Source of the DNA: Natronobacillus azotifigens
GTDB lineage: Bacteria > Bacillota > Bacilli > Bacillales > Amphibacillaceae
DNA: 64,000 bases
NCBI RefSeq assembly: GCF_026805325.1
Contig: NZ_JAPRAT010000001.1
Span: forward strand, 62,001-126,000
Direction: 5' to 3'
Positions 8,009 through 16,449 of the stretch are shown here, piece after piece. Every line of letters begins with the position of its first letter. Position 1 is the first letter of the stretch. Made by a program: the position numbers and the translations under genes. The notes under the pieces were generated by a model. It was not told the origin of the DNA and made no database searches. It was given only the letters and a program-made list of their open reading frames with translations.

Positions 8009-9742
8009 GTGCAGAAAGATAAGACACCTATGATGAAAGATATGTTTGAACACTTTGCTGCTGATCATGAGAATGTATGGCATTTATTCTCGAATACGAA
8101 TGATGGCTTAATCATTACAAATAGTAATAACCGAATTATTATGGTGAATCCTGCATTTTCAACTATGTCAGGCTATACTTTCGATGAATTGTATTGGAAA
8201 ACGCCATCGTTTTTTCAATCAGGTCAAACGTCTTTGGAAGTATTTCAAGATATGTGGGGAACATTGAAAAACAATAATACATGGACAGGTGAATTAATTA
8301 ATCGTCGGAAAAATGGCAGTATATTTTATTCATTTCTAACAATTACTTTTGTGGAAAATAAGAAAAACAATAATGGTTATTATATTGGGATAGCCCGTGA
8401 TGTTACAGAGGAGAAAGAAGAACAAAAGAGAATACAGAAACTAGCATATTATGATTTTTTAACAAAACTACCTAATCGATCGTATTTTCAAGATCTTGTG
8501 ACACAAAAGATTACTGAAACACCAAACCAAAGGATGGCACTTCTATTCTTTGATTTGGATCGATTTAAGTTGATTAATGATACATTAGGCCATTTGCAAG
8601 GAGATGTGTTATTAGTAGATGTAGCTAAACGTTTGAAAAAGATATTCGCTAATGAAGGCTTAGTAGGACGATTTGGTGGAGATGAATTTGTTATCTTTTT
8701 ACCCAATGCTAGTAGAGAACAATGTGTAAGTCTTATCCTAGAAAATTGTTTTGCTGATTTTCGAGATAATGCGTTTAAAATTGATGAAAAGAAATACTTT
8801 ATGACTGCTAGTGTTGGCATCTCTTTTTATCCTGATCATGGAACAAATGTAGAATCATTAGTAAAAAATGCGGATAACGCAATGTACCGTTTGAAAAGTG
8901 AAACTAGAAACAGCTATCTTTTTTTTCACGATGATATGGGTGATGCATTGATGAAACAACTTATTCTTGGGAACGAGTTACGTCAAGCACAAGAAAAGCA
9001 GGAGTTTGTGCTATATTATCAATTTCAGATGGACCTTATAAAAAATAAGATTTCAGGTGTAGAGGCGTTAATTAGGTGGAATCATCCGAGTAAGGGATTG
9101 CTTACACCGAATGAGTTCCTAGGAGAGGCATCTGAAATCGGAATGATCGCGGAAATTGATGATTGGGTAATGAAATCTGCTTTTTGTGAAATGAAACGAT
9201 GGCATAAGAAAGGTTATTTGGATTTAGAGATCGCGATAAATATTTCAAAACAACAGTTTGAAAGGGCATCATTTGTAGAGTGTGTAAATAGTGCCTTGGT
9301 ATTTTCTCAAATAAATCCTGCTACTGTCTGTCTGGAAATAACCGAGAATATTGCTCTAAATGATATAGAAGAATCTGTTGAAAAAATTAAACAACTGAAG
9401 GACTTAGGGGTAAAGGTTGCGTTAGATGATTTTGGTACAGGTTATTCTTCATTAAGTCAGTTGAAAAATTTCCCCGTAGATGTATTAAAAATTGATCCGT
9501 CTTTTATGATCGATAGTTCTGGTGATGATCGAGATGCTGCGCTTGTAAAAACAATTATTCATATGGCAAAATTACTTGGCTATGCGGTCGTTTGTGAAGG
9601 GATCGAAACAGCTGATCAATTGAATTTTATTAGGGAAGAGCAGTGTGATTATGCTCAAGGTTATTTTATTGGTCGTCCCGTTCCCGTTGCTCAATTGGAA
9701 AAAATACTCGTAAGCAGTAAACTCAATAGAGTCAATGTATAA
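8009..9742 (+). CDS. PAS-GGDEF-EAL cyclic-di-GMP turnover protein
   Basis: A 577-aa cytoplasmic protein (no membrane segment or signal). A PAS domain spans about 20-130, then GGDEF, then EAL. The cyclase motif GGDEF is intact (223-227), but no RxxD inhibitory site precedes it. The EAL domain keeps E352-A353-L354, LEITEN, DDFGTG, LKID, the EGIE loop and QGY, so phosphodiesterase activity is likely; the usual Pro in the YYQP motif is Phe here. Both activities may be live, switched by the PAS ligand. The GTG start has AAAGGGTGAG upstream, and TATAAT at 7958-7963 is a probable -10 box. Confidence 0.92.
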   Translation: MQKDKTPMMKDMFEHFAADHENVWHLFSNTNDGLIITNSNNRIIMVNPAFSTMSGYTFDELYWKTPSFFQSGQTSLEVFQDMWGTLKNNNTWTGELINRRKNGSIFYSFLTITFVENKKNNNGYYIGIARDVTEEKEEQKRIQKLAYYDFLTKLPNRSYFQDLVTQKITETPNQRMALLFFDLDRFKLINDTLGHLQGDVLLVDVAKRLKKIFANEGLVGRFGGDEFVIFLPNASREQCVSLILENCFADFRDNAFKIDEKKYFMTASVGISFYPDHGTNVESLVKNADNAMYRLKSETRNSYLFFHDDMGDALMKQLILGNELRQAQEKQEFVLYYQFQMDLIKNKISGVEALIRWNHPSKGLLTPNEFLGEASEIGMIAEIDDWVMKSAFCEMKRWHKKGYLDLEIAINISKQQFERASFVECVNSALVFSQINPATVCLEITENIALNDIEESVEKIKQLKDLGVKVALDDFGTGYSSLSQLKNFPVDVLKIDPSFMIDSSGDDRDAALVKTIIHMAKLLGYAVVCEGIETADQLNFIREEQCDYAQGYFIGRPVPVAQLEKILVSSKLNRVNV

Positions 9743-9778
9743 ACAAAGGGAGGCTGCTATATGGCACCCTCCCTTTGT
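9743..9778. terminator. Bidirectional terminator between convergent genes
   Basis: The 11-bp perfect stem ACAAAGGGAGG / CCTCCCTTTGT lies between the PAS-GGDEF-EAL gene (plus) and the chemoreceptor gene (minus) and can serve both. Confidence 0.75.
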
Positions 9779-9785
9779 AGTATTA

Positions 9786-11261
9786 TTAGAAATCTGATTG
9801 TAATCGCTGTGCCTCTACCACTGTTTCTTCCATAATACCAGCCAGTTGCTGATTACTATCGGTTAAATCATTTACTGTTGCGTTCATTTCCTCTAAGCTA
9901 GCTGATGCTTGTTCAATGATTGCGGCGAGATCATTGGTTGATTCTTCGACTTCAATGGATTGTCCTTGAACTTTTTCTGACAGGTTCGAGAAGCTTTTTA
10001 GTTCGCTATGCAATTGTTCTATCGTTGTTGCAATGCTTGTAAAATACTCCATAACTTCTTTTGCTGATGTTACGCCGTAAGCAATCTTTTCTTTACTGGT
10101 GTTCATTTGATCAATTGCAGCCTGGTTGCTAGTATTTAATTCTGCTAAATTTCCCGAAATTTTCTCTGTTGTTTGTTGCGTGTTGTCTGCTAGTTTGCGG
10201 ATTTCCTCCGCTACAACGGCAAACCCTTTACCAGCTTCACCTGCACGGGCAGCCTCAATTGAAGCATTCAATGCTAATAAATTTGTCTGTTCCGTAATAT
10301 CTTTGATCGTTCCAGCAAATTCATTTGTTTCAGTAATTTTTGTAGTCAAGACAGCAAATGAATTGTTAAGTTGTTGAATTACTTGTTCGACAGCTTGATT
10401 GTTTTCATTTAGGGTATTCATTTTATTTTTCCCGTTTTCAGTTAGTTCACTAGCTTGGATTGCTTCTTTATACAATGTTTCTGAAGTGCTGTGAATATGA
10501 TCAATACTTCGTTTTGTTTGATTGGTGTTCGTTGCAATTTCACTTATTTGCTCTGCTTGCGTTTGACTTCCTGCAGAGATTTCATTAATCGCAGTAGTCA
10601 TCTCATTTTGAGCAATAACGTTAGATTGTAGCTGATCATTTACTTTAGATATTTTATCAATAATAGAACTAACAGATGTTTCAATGAGCGTTTTTTGTTT
10701 TTCTTTTTGTTCTGTTAACTGTTGTTGTTCAGTTAATATCTCTTCCAATTGTTTATTTTGCTTGGTAGAAATGTGGATTAAGACAAAGAAAATGATACCA
10801 AACAATAGGTAAATTAAACTAATATAGCTTAATAATTCACGAACGATTATCTGATCTGCCGGTGCTCTTAAAGCATTGTTTATGATCGTGATTAAACCAA
10901 AAATGTAACCATACAAAAATATCTTTCGTTTCATTTGAATCCCAGAAAAAACAGTTAACAAAAGAACAATGAAAATACTGTTTATACTACCACCATTTAT
11001 TATACCGAGTAGTAACGTTGTTCCATAAAAAATTGTAATAAGCAAATAAGGAATCCATGTTGGTTTTTTAAAAAGTTTTTTAAAAACATTGTAACTTGCC
11101 ACAACAAGGAATAATTCTGCTAGATAGACTATTTGTATTAGTGTGTTATTTCCAACTAGTGATTCCATAGCTCCAATCGACAATGTAATAATCATAATAA
11201 AAAACATTAACGTGTTTTTTTTCGAAAGATCTTCTCTTTTCAGTTGCTCGATCGCACTCAT
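9786..11261 (-). CDS. Methyl-accepting chemotaxis-type signal transducer with polytopic membrane domain
   Basis: A 491-aa receptor. About 160 N-terminal residues form roughly six hydrophobic segments with no large extracellular domain, followed directly by a coiled coil and the cytoplasmic signalling domain. The kinase-control hairpin is canonical ([20 protein letters not shown]). Without an external sensing domain it probably senses membrane state or an internal cue. The ATG at 11261 has AGAGGGTTTAGG upstream. A good sigma-D promoter lies 200 bp upstream, with a palindromic element inserted between promoter and gene. The chemotaxis link is family knowledge; the ligand is unknown. Confidence 0.9.
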   Translation of the reverse strand: MSAIEQLKREDLSKKNTLMFFIMIITLSIGAMESLVGNNTLIQIVYLAELFLVVASYNVFKKLFKKPTWIPYLLITIFYGTTLLLGIINGGSINSIFIVLLLTVFSGIQMKRKIFLYGYIFGLITIINNALRAPADQIIVRELLSYISLIYLLFGIIFFVLIHISTKQNKQLEEILTEQQQLTEQKEKQKTLIETSVSSIIDKISKVNDQLQSNVIAQNEMTTAINEISAGSQTQAEQISEIATNTNQTKRSIDHIHSTSETLYKEAIQASELTENGKNKMNTLNENNQAVEQVIQQLNNSFAVLTTKITETNEFAGTIKDITEQTNLLALNASIEAARAGEAGKGFAVVAEEIRKLADNTQQTTEKISGNLAELNTSNQAAIDQMNTSKEKIAYGVTSAKEVMEYFTSIATTIEQLHSELKSFSNLSEKVQGQSIEVEESTNDLAAIIEQASASLEEMNATVNDLTDSNQQLAGIMEETVVEAQRLQSDF

Positions 11262-11295
11262 CCTAAACCCTCTTTCTTTCCGAAACGTATTTTAT

Positions 11296-11445
11296 TCCGG
11301 AGCAACCGTCCGTAAGACGCCACTTTAAAACAACGAGAACACCAAGTTGTTTAAGTGGGAATAATAAACGCTAACACCCCGAATGGTTCAACTAACAATC
11401 AGTGGGAATACCTAAAAAACCCCACTGATTGAAGTTTCACTTTAT
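11296..11445 (+). mobile_element. PATE-like palindromic element, copy 3 (full, short form)
   Basis: A 150-bp copy directly after TTTAT, with CCGGAGCAACCGTCCGT, the left stem, CACCCCGAATGGTTCAA, the right stem CAGTGGG/CCCCACTG and terminal GAAGTTTCACTTTAT. It lies in the leader between the sigma-D promoter and the chemoreceptor start. Confidence 0.92.
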
Positions 11446-11461
11446 AGGCTACTCCTACTTA

Positions 11462-11488
11462 ATATCGGGCCAGTAGAAAAAAAGTTTA
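11462..11488 (-). promoter_or_regulatory. Sigma-D-type (flagellar/chemotaxis) promoter of the chemoreceptor gene
   Basis: On the minus strand TAAA (11485-11488) and CCCGATAT (11462-11469) are separated by 15 bp. The SigD consensus of Bacillus is TAAA-N15-GCCGATAT, so only one base differs. A chemoreceptor gene is the expected target. Confidence 0.75.
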
Positions 11489-11539
11489 GCAAATTTTATC
11501 AAATAAACTCGAATAAAGTCGAATTTTCTATTTTAAATA

Positions 11540-11577
11540 GCAGTAACCAACGGATTACTTGGTTACTGCAGATGCTT
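11540..11577. terminator. Hairpin terminator near the end of the LysM gene
   Basis: The perfect 11-bp stem GCAGTAACCAA / TTGGTTACTGC has an 8-nt loop. It lies 37 bp beyond the LysM gene stop on the minus strand and separates it from the chemoreceptor transcription unit. Confidence 0.6.
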
Positions 11578-11613
11578 TTTGTTCTTTATGAAGAATCTAA
11601 GGACTAGGCCTAG

Positions 11614-13332
11614 TTAATATACACCAGCAGCCCTATTAATTTTCTCTTGATGAAGTGGATCAACCGCACCATCTACGTGCCTCGTACTATTTTTAAAATG
11701 AATATCCACATGACCATTCATTCCGTTATCATCAATAAATTGCACATCGTGAGGATAAAAGGACATGCTTGCCGCAAGTTTTCGTCCGTCTACTTCTACA
11801 ATCACTGCTCTCGTTCGCCAACTATAACCACCCCAGATTTTTTTTGCGATATTGGTATCTTCAACAGTTAAAGTTTCTACATCGGCGTGATTTGCTCCAA
11901 TTGTTCGTTTAACAGTAAAACTTTCACCAGTAATCATGTCCGTAACCTTAGCAGTTTTTCCTATATGAAAAACATATTGTGCTTCGGTCCACCAATCTAA
12001 ATGTTCTCCGTATTGTTCATCAAAAACTGGATGAACAGCTATATGATGAACAGGTATACTCAACTCTTGCCCAATCGATAAGCTGCTCGTTGTAGTTAGA
12101 TTATTCGCATGCAATAATTCGGTTTGAGGAATTCCATAGTGAACACTTAAATTCCAAATATTATCCCCTGATACTACGGTATGAGTAATGTAAGTGATAG
12201 TGTTCTCCTTTAAAGTAGGTTCTTTATCTTCGATTGAGGTAGTGGTTTGATCATTTAGTTTCAGCACCTGTCCTATTTGTAAAACATCACTTCTTAAATC
12301 GTTGTTTACTTTAAGAGAATGAACATCGGTATCAAATTGTTTAGCAATCCTTGATAACGTGTCTCCGGCAACAACCGTATAAGTATGGGGGAGTTGTTTT
12401 GTTTCTGCTTTTTCCATTCCATTAATTTGTAACTCTTGACCAATTTGAAGAAGATCAGAAGTTAAATTATTTCGACTCTTCAATTCCGATACGGTTGTCC
12501 CAAAGCGCTGGGCGATAACAGATAATGAATCACCACTTTTCACACGATAGACAGAAGTTTCTAAATTATTTGGGCTAGATGTATGAATCGTCAATTCTTG
12601 TCCAATGCGTAAAACGTCACTTTTTAACTGATTGGTCTCCATTAAATCGGGCACAGAAGTCTGAAATCGTCGTGCTATTACAGATAATGAATCCCCTGCA
12701 ACGACGCTATAAGTGAATGTTTGCTTTCTTGAGCTGCTAATTGCATCGTCATGTAATGATGGGATTTTTAGTTGTTGTCCGATTTGAATATGATCGCTTC
12801 GTAACTGATTTATTTGCTTGATTGCATCAACGGTTGTCTGATTGTCTTTTGCCAGCATACTTAAGCTATCTCCAGATTGAACAACATAAGAGAAGAAGGG
12901 TAACCTTAACGTTTGCCCAATCGTAATAAGGTCAGTATCTAAATGGTTTACAGCTTTTAATTGGTCAAGAGTGACATGATGCCTTCTAGCAATAACAGAT
13001 AAGCTATCTCCACTTACCACATTGTAGCTATCTAACTTTACTGTTTGATCTTTTTGTTCGAACTGCTGTGCTGGTGTCGTAGCAGCCTCCACGTCATTTG
13101 GTGTGTGGAAAGATGTAACCATTAGTGTGCCTAACATAATAGTTACTTTGGTAATTTTTGCAGCGGATAGCTTTCTAGTATGCATAAAGGTTAAGGCTTG
13201 GTTTTTCAATGTACCGCCGTCTTTGGGCTTTTCTCCAAATTGCATAGAAAACTCTGTGTTTGGGTTTAGGTAGAGAATAAGTTCATAACCTTCGTTTGTT
13301 CTAACGATTTTGTGATGAGAATACGCATCCAT
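11614..13332 (-). CDS. Cell-wall-associated protein with six LysM domains
   Basis: This 572-aa protein carries six LysM repeats of about 45 aa each (from about 100 to 425), all with the GDSLS/GDTLS/GDNIW start and IGQ.L end, giving strong peptidoglycan binding. The last 130 residues form a separate conserved domain (EQYGEHLDWW, TRHVDGAVDPLHQ) that I know only from uncharacterised Bacillus/Clostridium wall proteins; it lacks the Cys/His signature of L,D-transpeptidases. The hydrophobic export segment is not at the very N-terminus but at about 57-80, after a charged extension that includes ILYLNPNTEFSMQFGE. The ATG has AAAGGAGC upstream. A wall-remodelling or enzyme-anchoring role is inferred. 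Confidence 0.85.
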   Translation of the reverse strand: MDAYSHHKIVRTNEGYELILYLNPNTEFSMQFGEKPKDGGTLKNQALTFMHTRKLSAAKITKVTIMLGTLMVTSFHTPNDVEAATTPAQQFEQKDQTVKLDSYNVVSGDSLSVIARRHHVTLDQLKAVNHLDTDLITIGQTLRLPFFSYVVQSGDSLSMLAKDNQTTVDAIKQINQLRSDHIQIGQQLKIPSLHDDAISSSRKQTFTYSVVAGDSLSVIARRFQTSVPDLMETNQLKSDVLRIGQELTIHTSSPNNLETSVYRVKSGDSLSVIAQRFGTTVSELKSRNNLTSDLLQIGQELQINGMEKAETKQLPHTYTVVAGDTLSRIAKQFDTDVHSLKVNNDLRSDVLQIGQVLKLNDQTTTSIEDKEPTLKENTITYITHTVVSGDNIWNLSVHYGIPQTELLHANNLTTTSSLSIGQELSIPVHHIAVHPVFDEQYGEHLDWWTEAQYVFHIGKTAKVTDMITGESFTVKRTIGANHADVETLTVEDTNIAKKIWGGYSWRTRAVIVEVDGRKLAASMSFYPHDVQFIDDNGMNGHVDIHFKNSTRHVDGAVDPLHQEKINRAAGVY

Positions 13333-13351
13333 TTTAATCGGCTCCTTTCAT

Positions 13352-13495
13352 TTCGGAGTAGCTGTCCGTAATCCCCACTGTCTGGTAGCGGAAAAATTAA
13401 GGTTATTATGGGAGTAACGGAAGCTATTCTCTCGAATGATCAACGAACAATCAGTGCGTAAAAACGTAATAGCCTACTGATTGAAGTTTCATTTA
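13352..13495 (+). repeat. PATE-like palindromic element, copy 4 (degenerate)
   Basis: Starts after TTCAT with TTCGGAGTAGCTGTCCGT; the left stem is decayed but GGGAGTAACGGA, CAATCAGTG and CTACTGATTGAAGTTTCA remain. It ends 20 bp short of the LysM gene's start, so that gene's promoter must lie inside or beyond it. Confidence 0.75.
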
Positions 13496-13542
13496 AGTGA
13501 TACACTTAGTATTCAAAAGAAACCGATTATTATTACTTATAA

Positions 13543-14331
13543 TTATAATAAGGATTGAGCCCCATCAATATACAATTCTGTTCCCGTGATATGGCTAGAA
13601 GCATCTGATGCTAGGAAGTAAACTAGTTCGGCAACTTGTTCGGGAGTACCAGGTTTGTGTTCCAATGGTTGATTGCCTTCAGGATATTCGATAGGGATTT
13701 TTACTTTTTTCAAGTTGTCAGGTTCGGCGAATGTATTCTCGCCAATATTTGTCTTGATTGCACCAGGACAAATAATATTTACTCGAATATGGTAGTTAGC
13801 AAGTTCCAATGCAGCCATCTTTCCAAAAGCCATTTGTCCAGCCTTACTTGAGCTATACGCAGACATACCAAAACCTGTGAATTTTCTATTTCCGTTAATG
13901 GAACTAGTTATGATAATACTGCCACCAGTTTCTTTCATATAGGGGATGCTGTATTTAGTTGTTAGAAATGTGCCTTTTAGATTGGTTTCAATCGTACGAT
14001 CCCACTCTCCAGGAGTTATATCTTCAATTGGAGCGACTTTTCCATTGATACCTGCATTAGCAAAGACAATATCAAGATGTCCCCATTTGTTTACAATGGT
14101 TTGAATAGCATGTTTGATCCGGTCTGGATCTGAAACATCGGTTTCTGCAACGATCGTTTCGCCCCCAGCGGATTCAATTTCTTCTTGGACATCCGCTAAT
14201 TTGTCTTCTTTAAGATCAAGAAGTCCTATTTTTGCCCCTTCGTTTGCGAGTCGAATAGCAGCAGCCTTTCCAATTCCAGAACTAGCTCCAGTAATAAGGG
14301 CAATTTTCCCCGTTAGTGATTTATTTGACAA
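13543..14331 (-). CDS. Short-chain dehydrogenase/reductase (SDR)
   Basis: A classical SDR of about 262 aa with the NAD(P)-binding TGASSGIG motif near the N-terminus, NAG in FANAGIN, the catalytic Ser in ITSSING and YSSSK as the YxxxK pair, and a C-terminus ending ITGTELYIDGAQSLL. The substrate cannot be told. A GTG at 14340 is in frame but abuts the AAGAGGAG ribosome-binding site, so the TTG at 14331, seven bases from it, is preferred. A full palindromic element starts only about 10 bp upstream of that site, so transcription must cross it. Confidence 0.85.
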   Translation of the reverse strand: MSNKSLTGKIALITGASSGIGKAAAIRLANEGAKIGLLDLKEDKLADVQEEIESAGGETIVAETDVSDPDRIKHAIQTIVNKWGHLDIVFANAGINGKVAPIEDITPGEWDRTIETNLKGTFLTTKYSIPYMKETGGSIIITSSINGNRKFTGFGMSAYSSSKAGQMAFGKMAALELANYHIRVNIICPGAIKTNIGENTFAEPDNLKKVKIPIEYPEGNQPLEHKPGTPEQVAELVYFLASDASSHITGTELYIDGAQSLL

Positions 14332-14350
14332 TGAAAACACTCCTCTTTAT

Positions 14351-14498
14351 CCCGGAGCAACCGTCCGTAATATGCCCACTTCAAAACAACGAGAACAGCG
14401 TTGTTAAGCGGAAGCAATTCACGGTTCCGCTCCGAATGATTTAAGTGAAAATTCGATTGAGAGTATCCAAAAACCCACTGATTGAAAGTTCACTTTAT
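14351..14498 (+). mobile_element. PATE-like palindromic element, copy 5
   Basis: Starts right after TTTAT with CCCGGAGCAACCGTCCGTAA; the left stem core CCCACTTCAAAACAAC/GTTGTTAAGCGG is shortened; it ends CCCACTGATTGAAAGTTCACTTTAT. The interior has drifted. Confidence 0.88.
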
Positions 14499-14721
14499 GT
14501 TAATGTTACCAAGCAATCACTAGCTATGTAAAAAGATATCCTTTCTAACGGAGTAACTAAAAAAATAGTCATAATAAATCTTGAGTCATATGCTTGTCCT
14601 ATTCGATATTATTAATATAAAAGAACAAAAGAAAAGGTGAGAGAGGTTTGTAAGAAAGAGTTCCCTATTCACGCCAAGAATAAAGGGAAGCAAAAGTAAA
14701 CATCTCTTTTGTTTATTTTAT
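14499..14721. other. Intergenic stretch without a recognisable gene
   Basis: This 223-bp AT-rich gap between two palindromic elements, upstream of the SDR gene on the minus strand, has no supported reading frame. Any promoter of the SDR gene at 13543-14331 should be here; I see no box strong enough to mark. Confidence 0.4.
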
Positions 14722-14840
14722 ACCGGAGCAGCCATCCGCTAGCACCCCGAATGGTTCAAGGGCCTTTAGGTTATCCTTTAGGGCTAACAATCAATGGGGG
14801 AATACCTAAAAAACCCCCACTGATTGAGGTTTCACTTTAT
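14722..14840 (+). mobile_element. PATE-like palindromic element, copy 6 (left hairpin deleted)
   Basis: After TTTTAT the copy reads ACCGGAGCAGCCATCCG and then continues directly with CTAGCACCCCGAATGG, so the whole left stem-loop is absent. The middle hairpin (GCCTTTAGG / CCTTTAGGGC) and right hairpin (AATGGGGG / CCCCCACTGATT) are present. Confidence 0.9.
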
Positions 14841-14846
14841 TCTGAA

Positions 14847-15914
14847 TTAAGCTGTTATTTGTCCTCCGTTTACATGAAGTACTTGACCTGTCACAAAACT
14901 AGAATCATCTGAAGCTAAATAGACATAAGTTGGTGCTAATTCATATGGTTGAGCTGGTCGATTCATTGGAGTTACTTTACCGAATGTGGCTACTTCGTCA
15001 GATGAAAAACTAGCAGGGATTAAAGGTGTCCATACCGGTCCAGGTGCTACAGCGTTCACACGAATTCCTTTGTCAATTACACTGTTAGCGAGTGCCCTAG
15101 TGAATCCAACCACAGCCCCTTTCGTTGAAGTATAATCAATTAATTGTTCATAACCCGCAAAAGTAACAACCGAAGCAGTATTAATAATTTTACTATCTAC
15201 TTTTAAGTAAGGAAGCGCGGCACGCGTTGTGTAAAAATGGGAATATATATTAACTTTAAATGTATCATCAAATTGCTCGTCTGTAATGTCTGTTAAGTTT
15301 TCTTGGTGAAATTGAATCCCTACATTATTGACGAGAATGTCTAGTTTGCCAAATGCATCGATTGTTTTCTTAACAATATAAATACAATTATCTTTGTTTC
15401 GTAAATCACCCGGAAGTAACAGGCATTGTTTTCCTAGTTGTTCAACTCGTTTTTTTGTTCGATTAGCATCTTCATGTTCATCTAAATAAGAAATCGCAAT
15501 ATCTGCACCCTCTTTAGCAAAAGCAATTGCCACTGCAGCACCAATTCCACTATCTCCTCCTGTAATCAGCGCAACTTTATTGGCTAATTTATTACTTCCT
15601 TGATAATTTTTATTCTCAATAATGGGTTTTGGTACCATTAAGTCTTCTAATCCTGGTTGTCGTAACTGTCTTTGTTCAGGTACATTGACGGGAATTTGTT
15701 CGTACTGAACAATTTGACCATAATTCGGATAAAGGGGATAAGGGGTGTCACGTCTAGCTTCTTGAAATAATTGTTGTGCTTGCTGCATTTGCTGAAACAT
15801 CTCTGATTTACTAAATTGCTCAGGTTGAGCGTGTGTATGTTGCATCGGGTTAAAATAATAATTTTGCGGTGAGTACATATGGTTATTCGAAGTCATGGGA
15901 TTATAGTGATTCAT
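14847..15914 (-). CDS. Short-chain dehydrogenase, general-stress-protein-39 type, with Gln-rich N-terminal extension
   Basis: A 355-aa protein. Residues 1 to about 105 are a low-complexity Asn/Gln/Met/Pro-rich tail of the kind seen in some spore- or stress-associated proteins. The rest is an SDR with [12 protein letters not shown], the catalytic region NTASVVTF and YTSTK. The catalytic half strongly resembles the Gsp39/YhxC/YdaD oxidoreductases of Bacillus, several of which are sigma-B stress genes, but I do not see a clear sigma-B promoter. The start has GAGGAGG seven bases upstream. Substrate unknown. Confidence 0.87.
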   Translation of the reverse strand: MNHYNPMTSNNHMYSPQNYYFNPMQHTHAQPEQFSKSEMFQQMQQAQQLFQEARRDTPYPLYPNYGQIVQYEQIPVNVPEQRQLRQPGLEDLMVPKPIIENKNYQGSNKLANKVALITGGDSGIGAAVAIAFAKEGADIAISYLDEHEDANRTKKRVEQLGKQCLLLPGDLRNKDNCIYIVKKTIDAFGKLDILVNNVGIQFHQENLTDITDEQFDDTFKVNIYSHFYTTRAALPYLKVDSKIINTASVVTFAGYEQLIDYTSTKGAVVGFTRALANSVIDKGIRVNAVAPGPVWTPLIPASFSSDEVATFGKVTPMNRPAQPYELAPTYVYLASDDSSFVTGQVLHVNGGQITA

Positions 15915-15987
15915 AATAAACCTCCTCGTGTGAAAATGATTCTCTTTAACCTATGCACAAACACCTAGTTTGGTGTGCAAATATTTT

Positions 15988-16120
15988 TCTAGAACAACCG
16001 TCCATAAGACTTCTACTCCAAATGACAATAATAATAACGTTGATTACCAGGTAGTAAAGGAAGCTAGCACTCCCTAATCATTAGCGAAAAGATCGCCGAC
16101 TGAATGAAGTTTCACTTTTT
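15988..16120 (+). repeat. PATE-like palindromic element, copy 7 (degenerate)
   Basis: Recognisable by ACAACCGTCCATAAGAC, GGAAGCTAGCACTCCCTAAT and TGAATGAAGTTTCACTTT; the left stem is decayed. It lies between the divergent 14847-15914 (minus) and 16196-16360 (plus) genes. Confidence 0.7.
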
Positions 16121-16195
16121 TCGCTAGGTGTCATTCTAGACATGCTCTAGTTTTGTATTTTTGAATAGGATAGGAAAGAGGAGGAGGTAAATGTA

Positions 16196-16360
16196 ATGAC
16201 GTTTGAATACAATCCAACCATAAAAATATTGTTACAAGGTAACACAAAGAAGAAAGTAAGCATGGAGTACCGAGAACATACGTGGATGATGCCAAAGGTG
16301 GCAAAAAGACCACCGTATTTTATGAATCCTCAATATGGGTGGGACTATCCAATTATCTAA
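16196..16360 (+). CDS. Small protein of 54 aa, unknown function
   Basis: This short frame is not a shadow of a larger gene. GAGGAGG at 16179-16185 has ideal strength and fits the ATG at 16196, and a strong intrinsic terminator follows 15 bp after the stop. The peptide is basic and rich in aromatic residues (MTFEYNPT at the start, NPQYGWDYPII at the end) with no membrane segment. It is divergent from the stress-type SDR gene. I do not recognise the family. Function unknown. Confidence 0.7.
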   Translation: MTFEYNPTIKILLQGNTKKKVSMEYREHTWMMPKVAKRPPYFMNPQYGWDYPII

Positions 16361-16375
16361 ATCTAAATGAAAAAC

Positions 16376-16417
16376 CTGTAAGAACGATCAATCTTCAGTC
16401 GTTCTTACAGTTTTTTT
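16376..16417 (+). terminator. Intrinsic terminator after the 54-aa gene
   Basis: The perfect 12-bp stem CTGTAAGAACGA / TCGTTCTTACAG is followed by seven T. Confidence 0.9.
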
Positions 16418-16449
16418 GAAATTTTAAATTCAATCCTAAGGCAATTTTC

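Noticed and set aside
16131..16313. 60-aa open frame on the minus strand
   Set aside because: It is antisense to the 54-aa gene, which has a ribosome-binding site and terminator; the opposite frame has neither.
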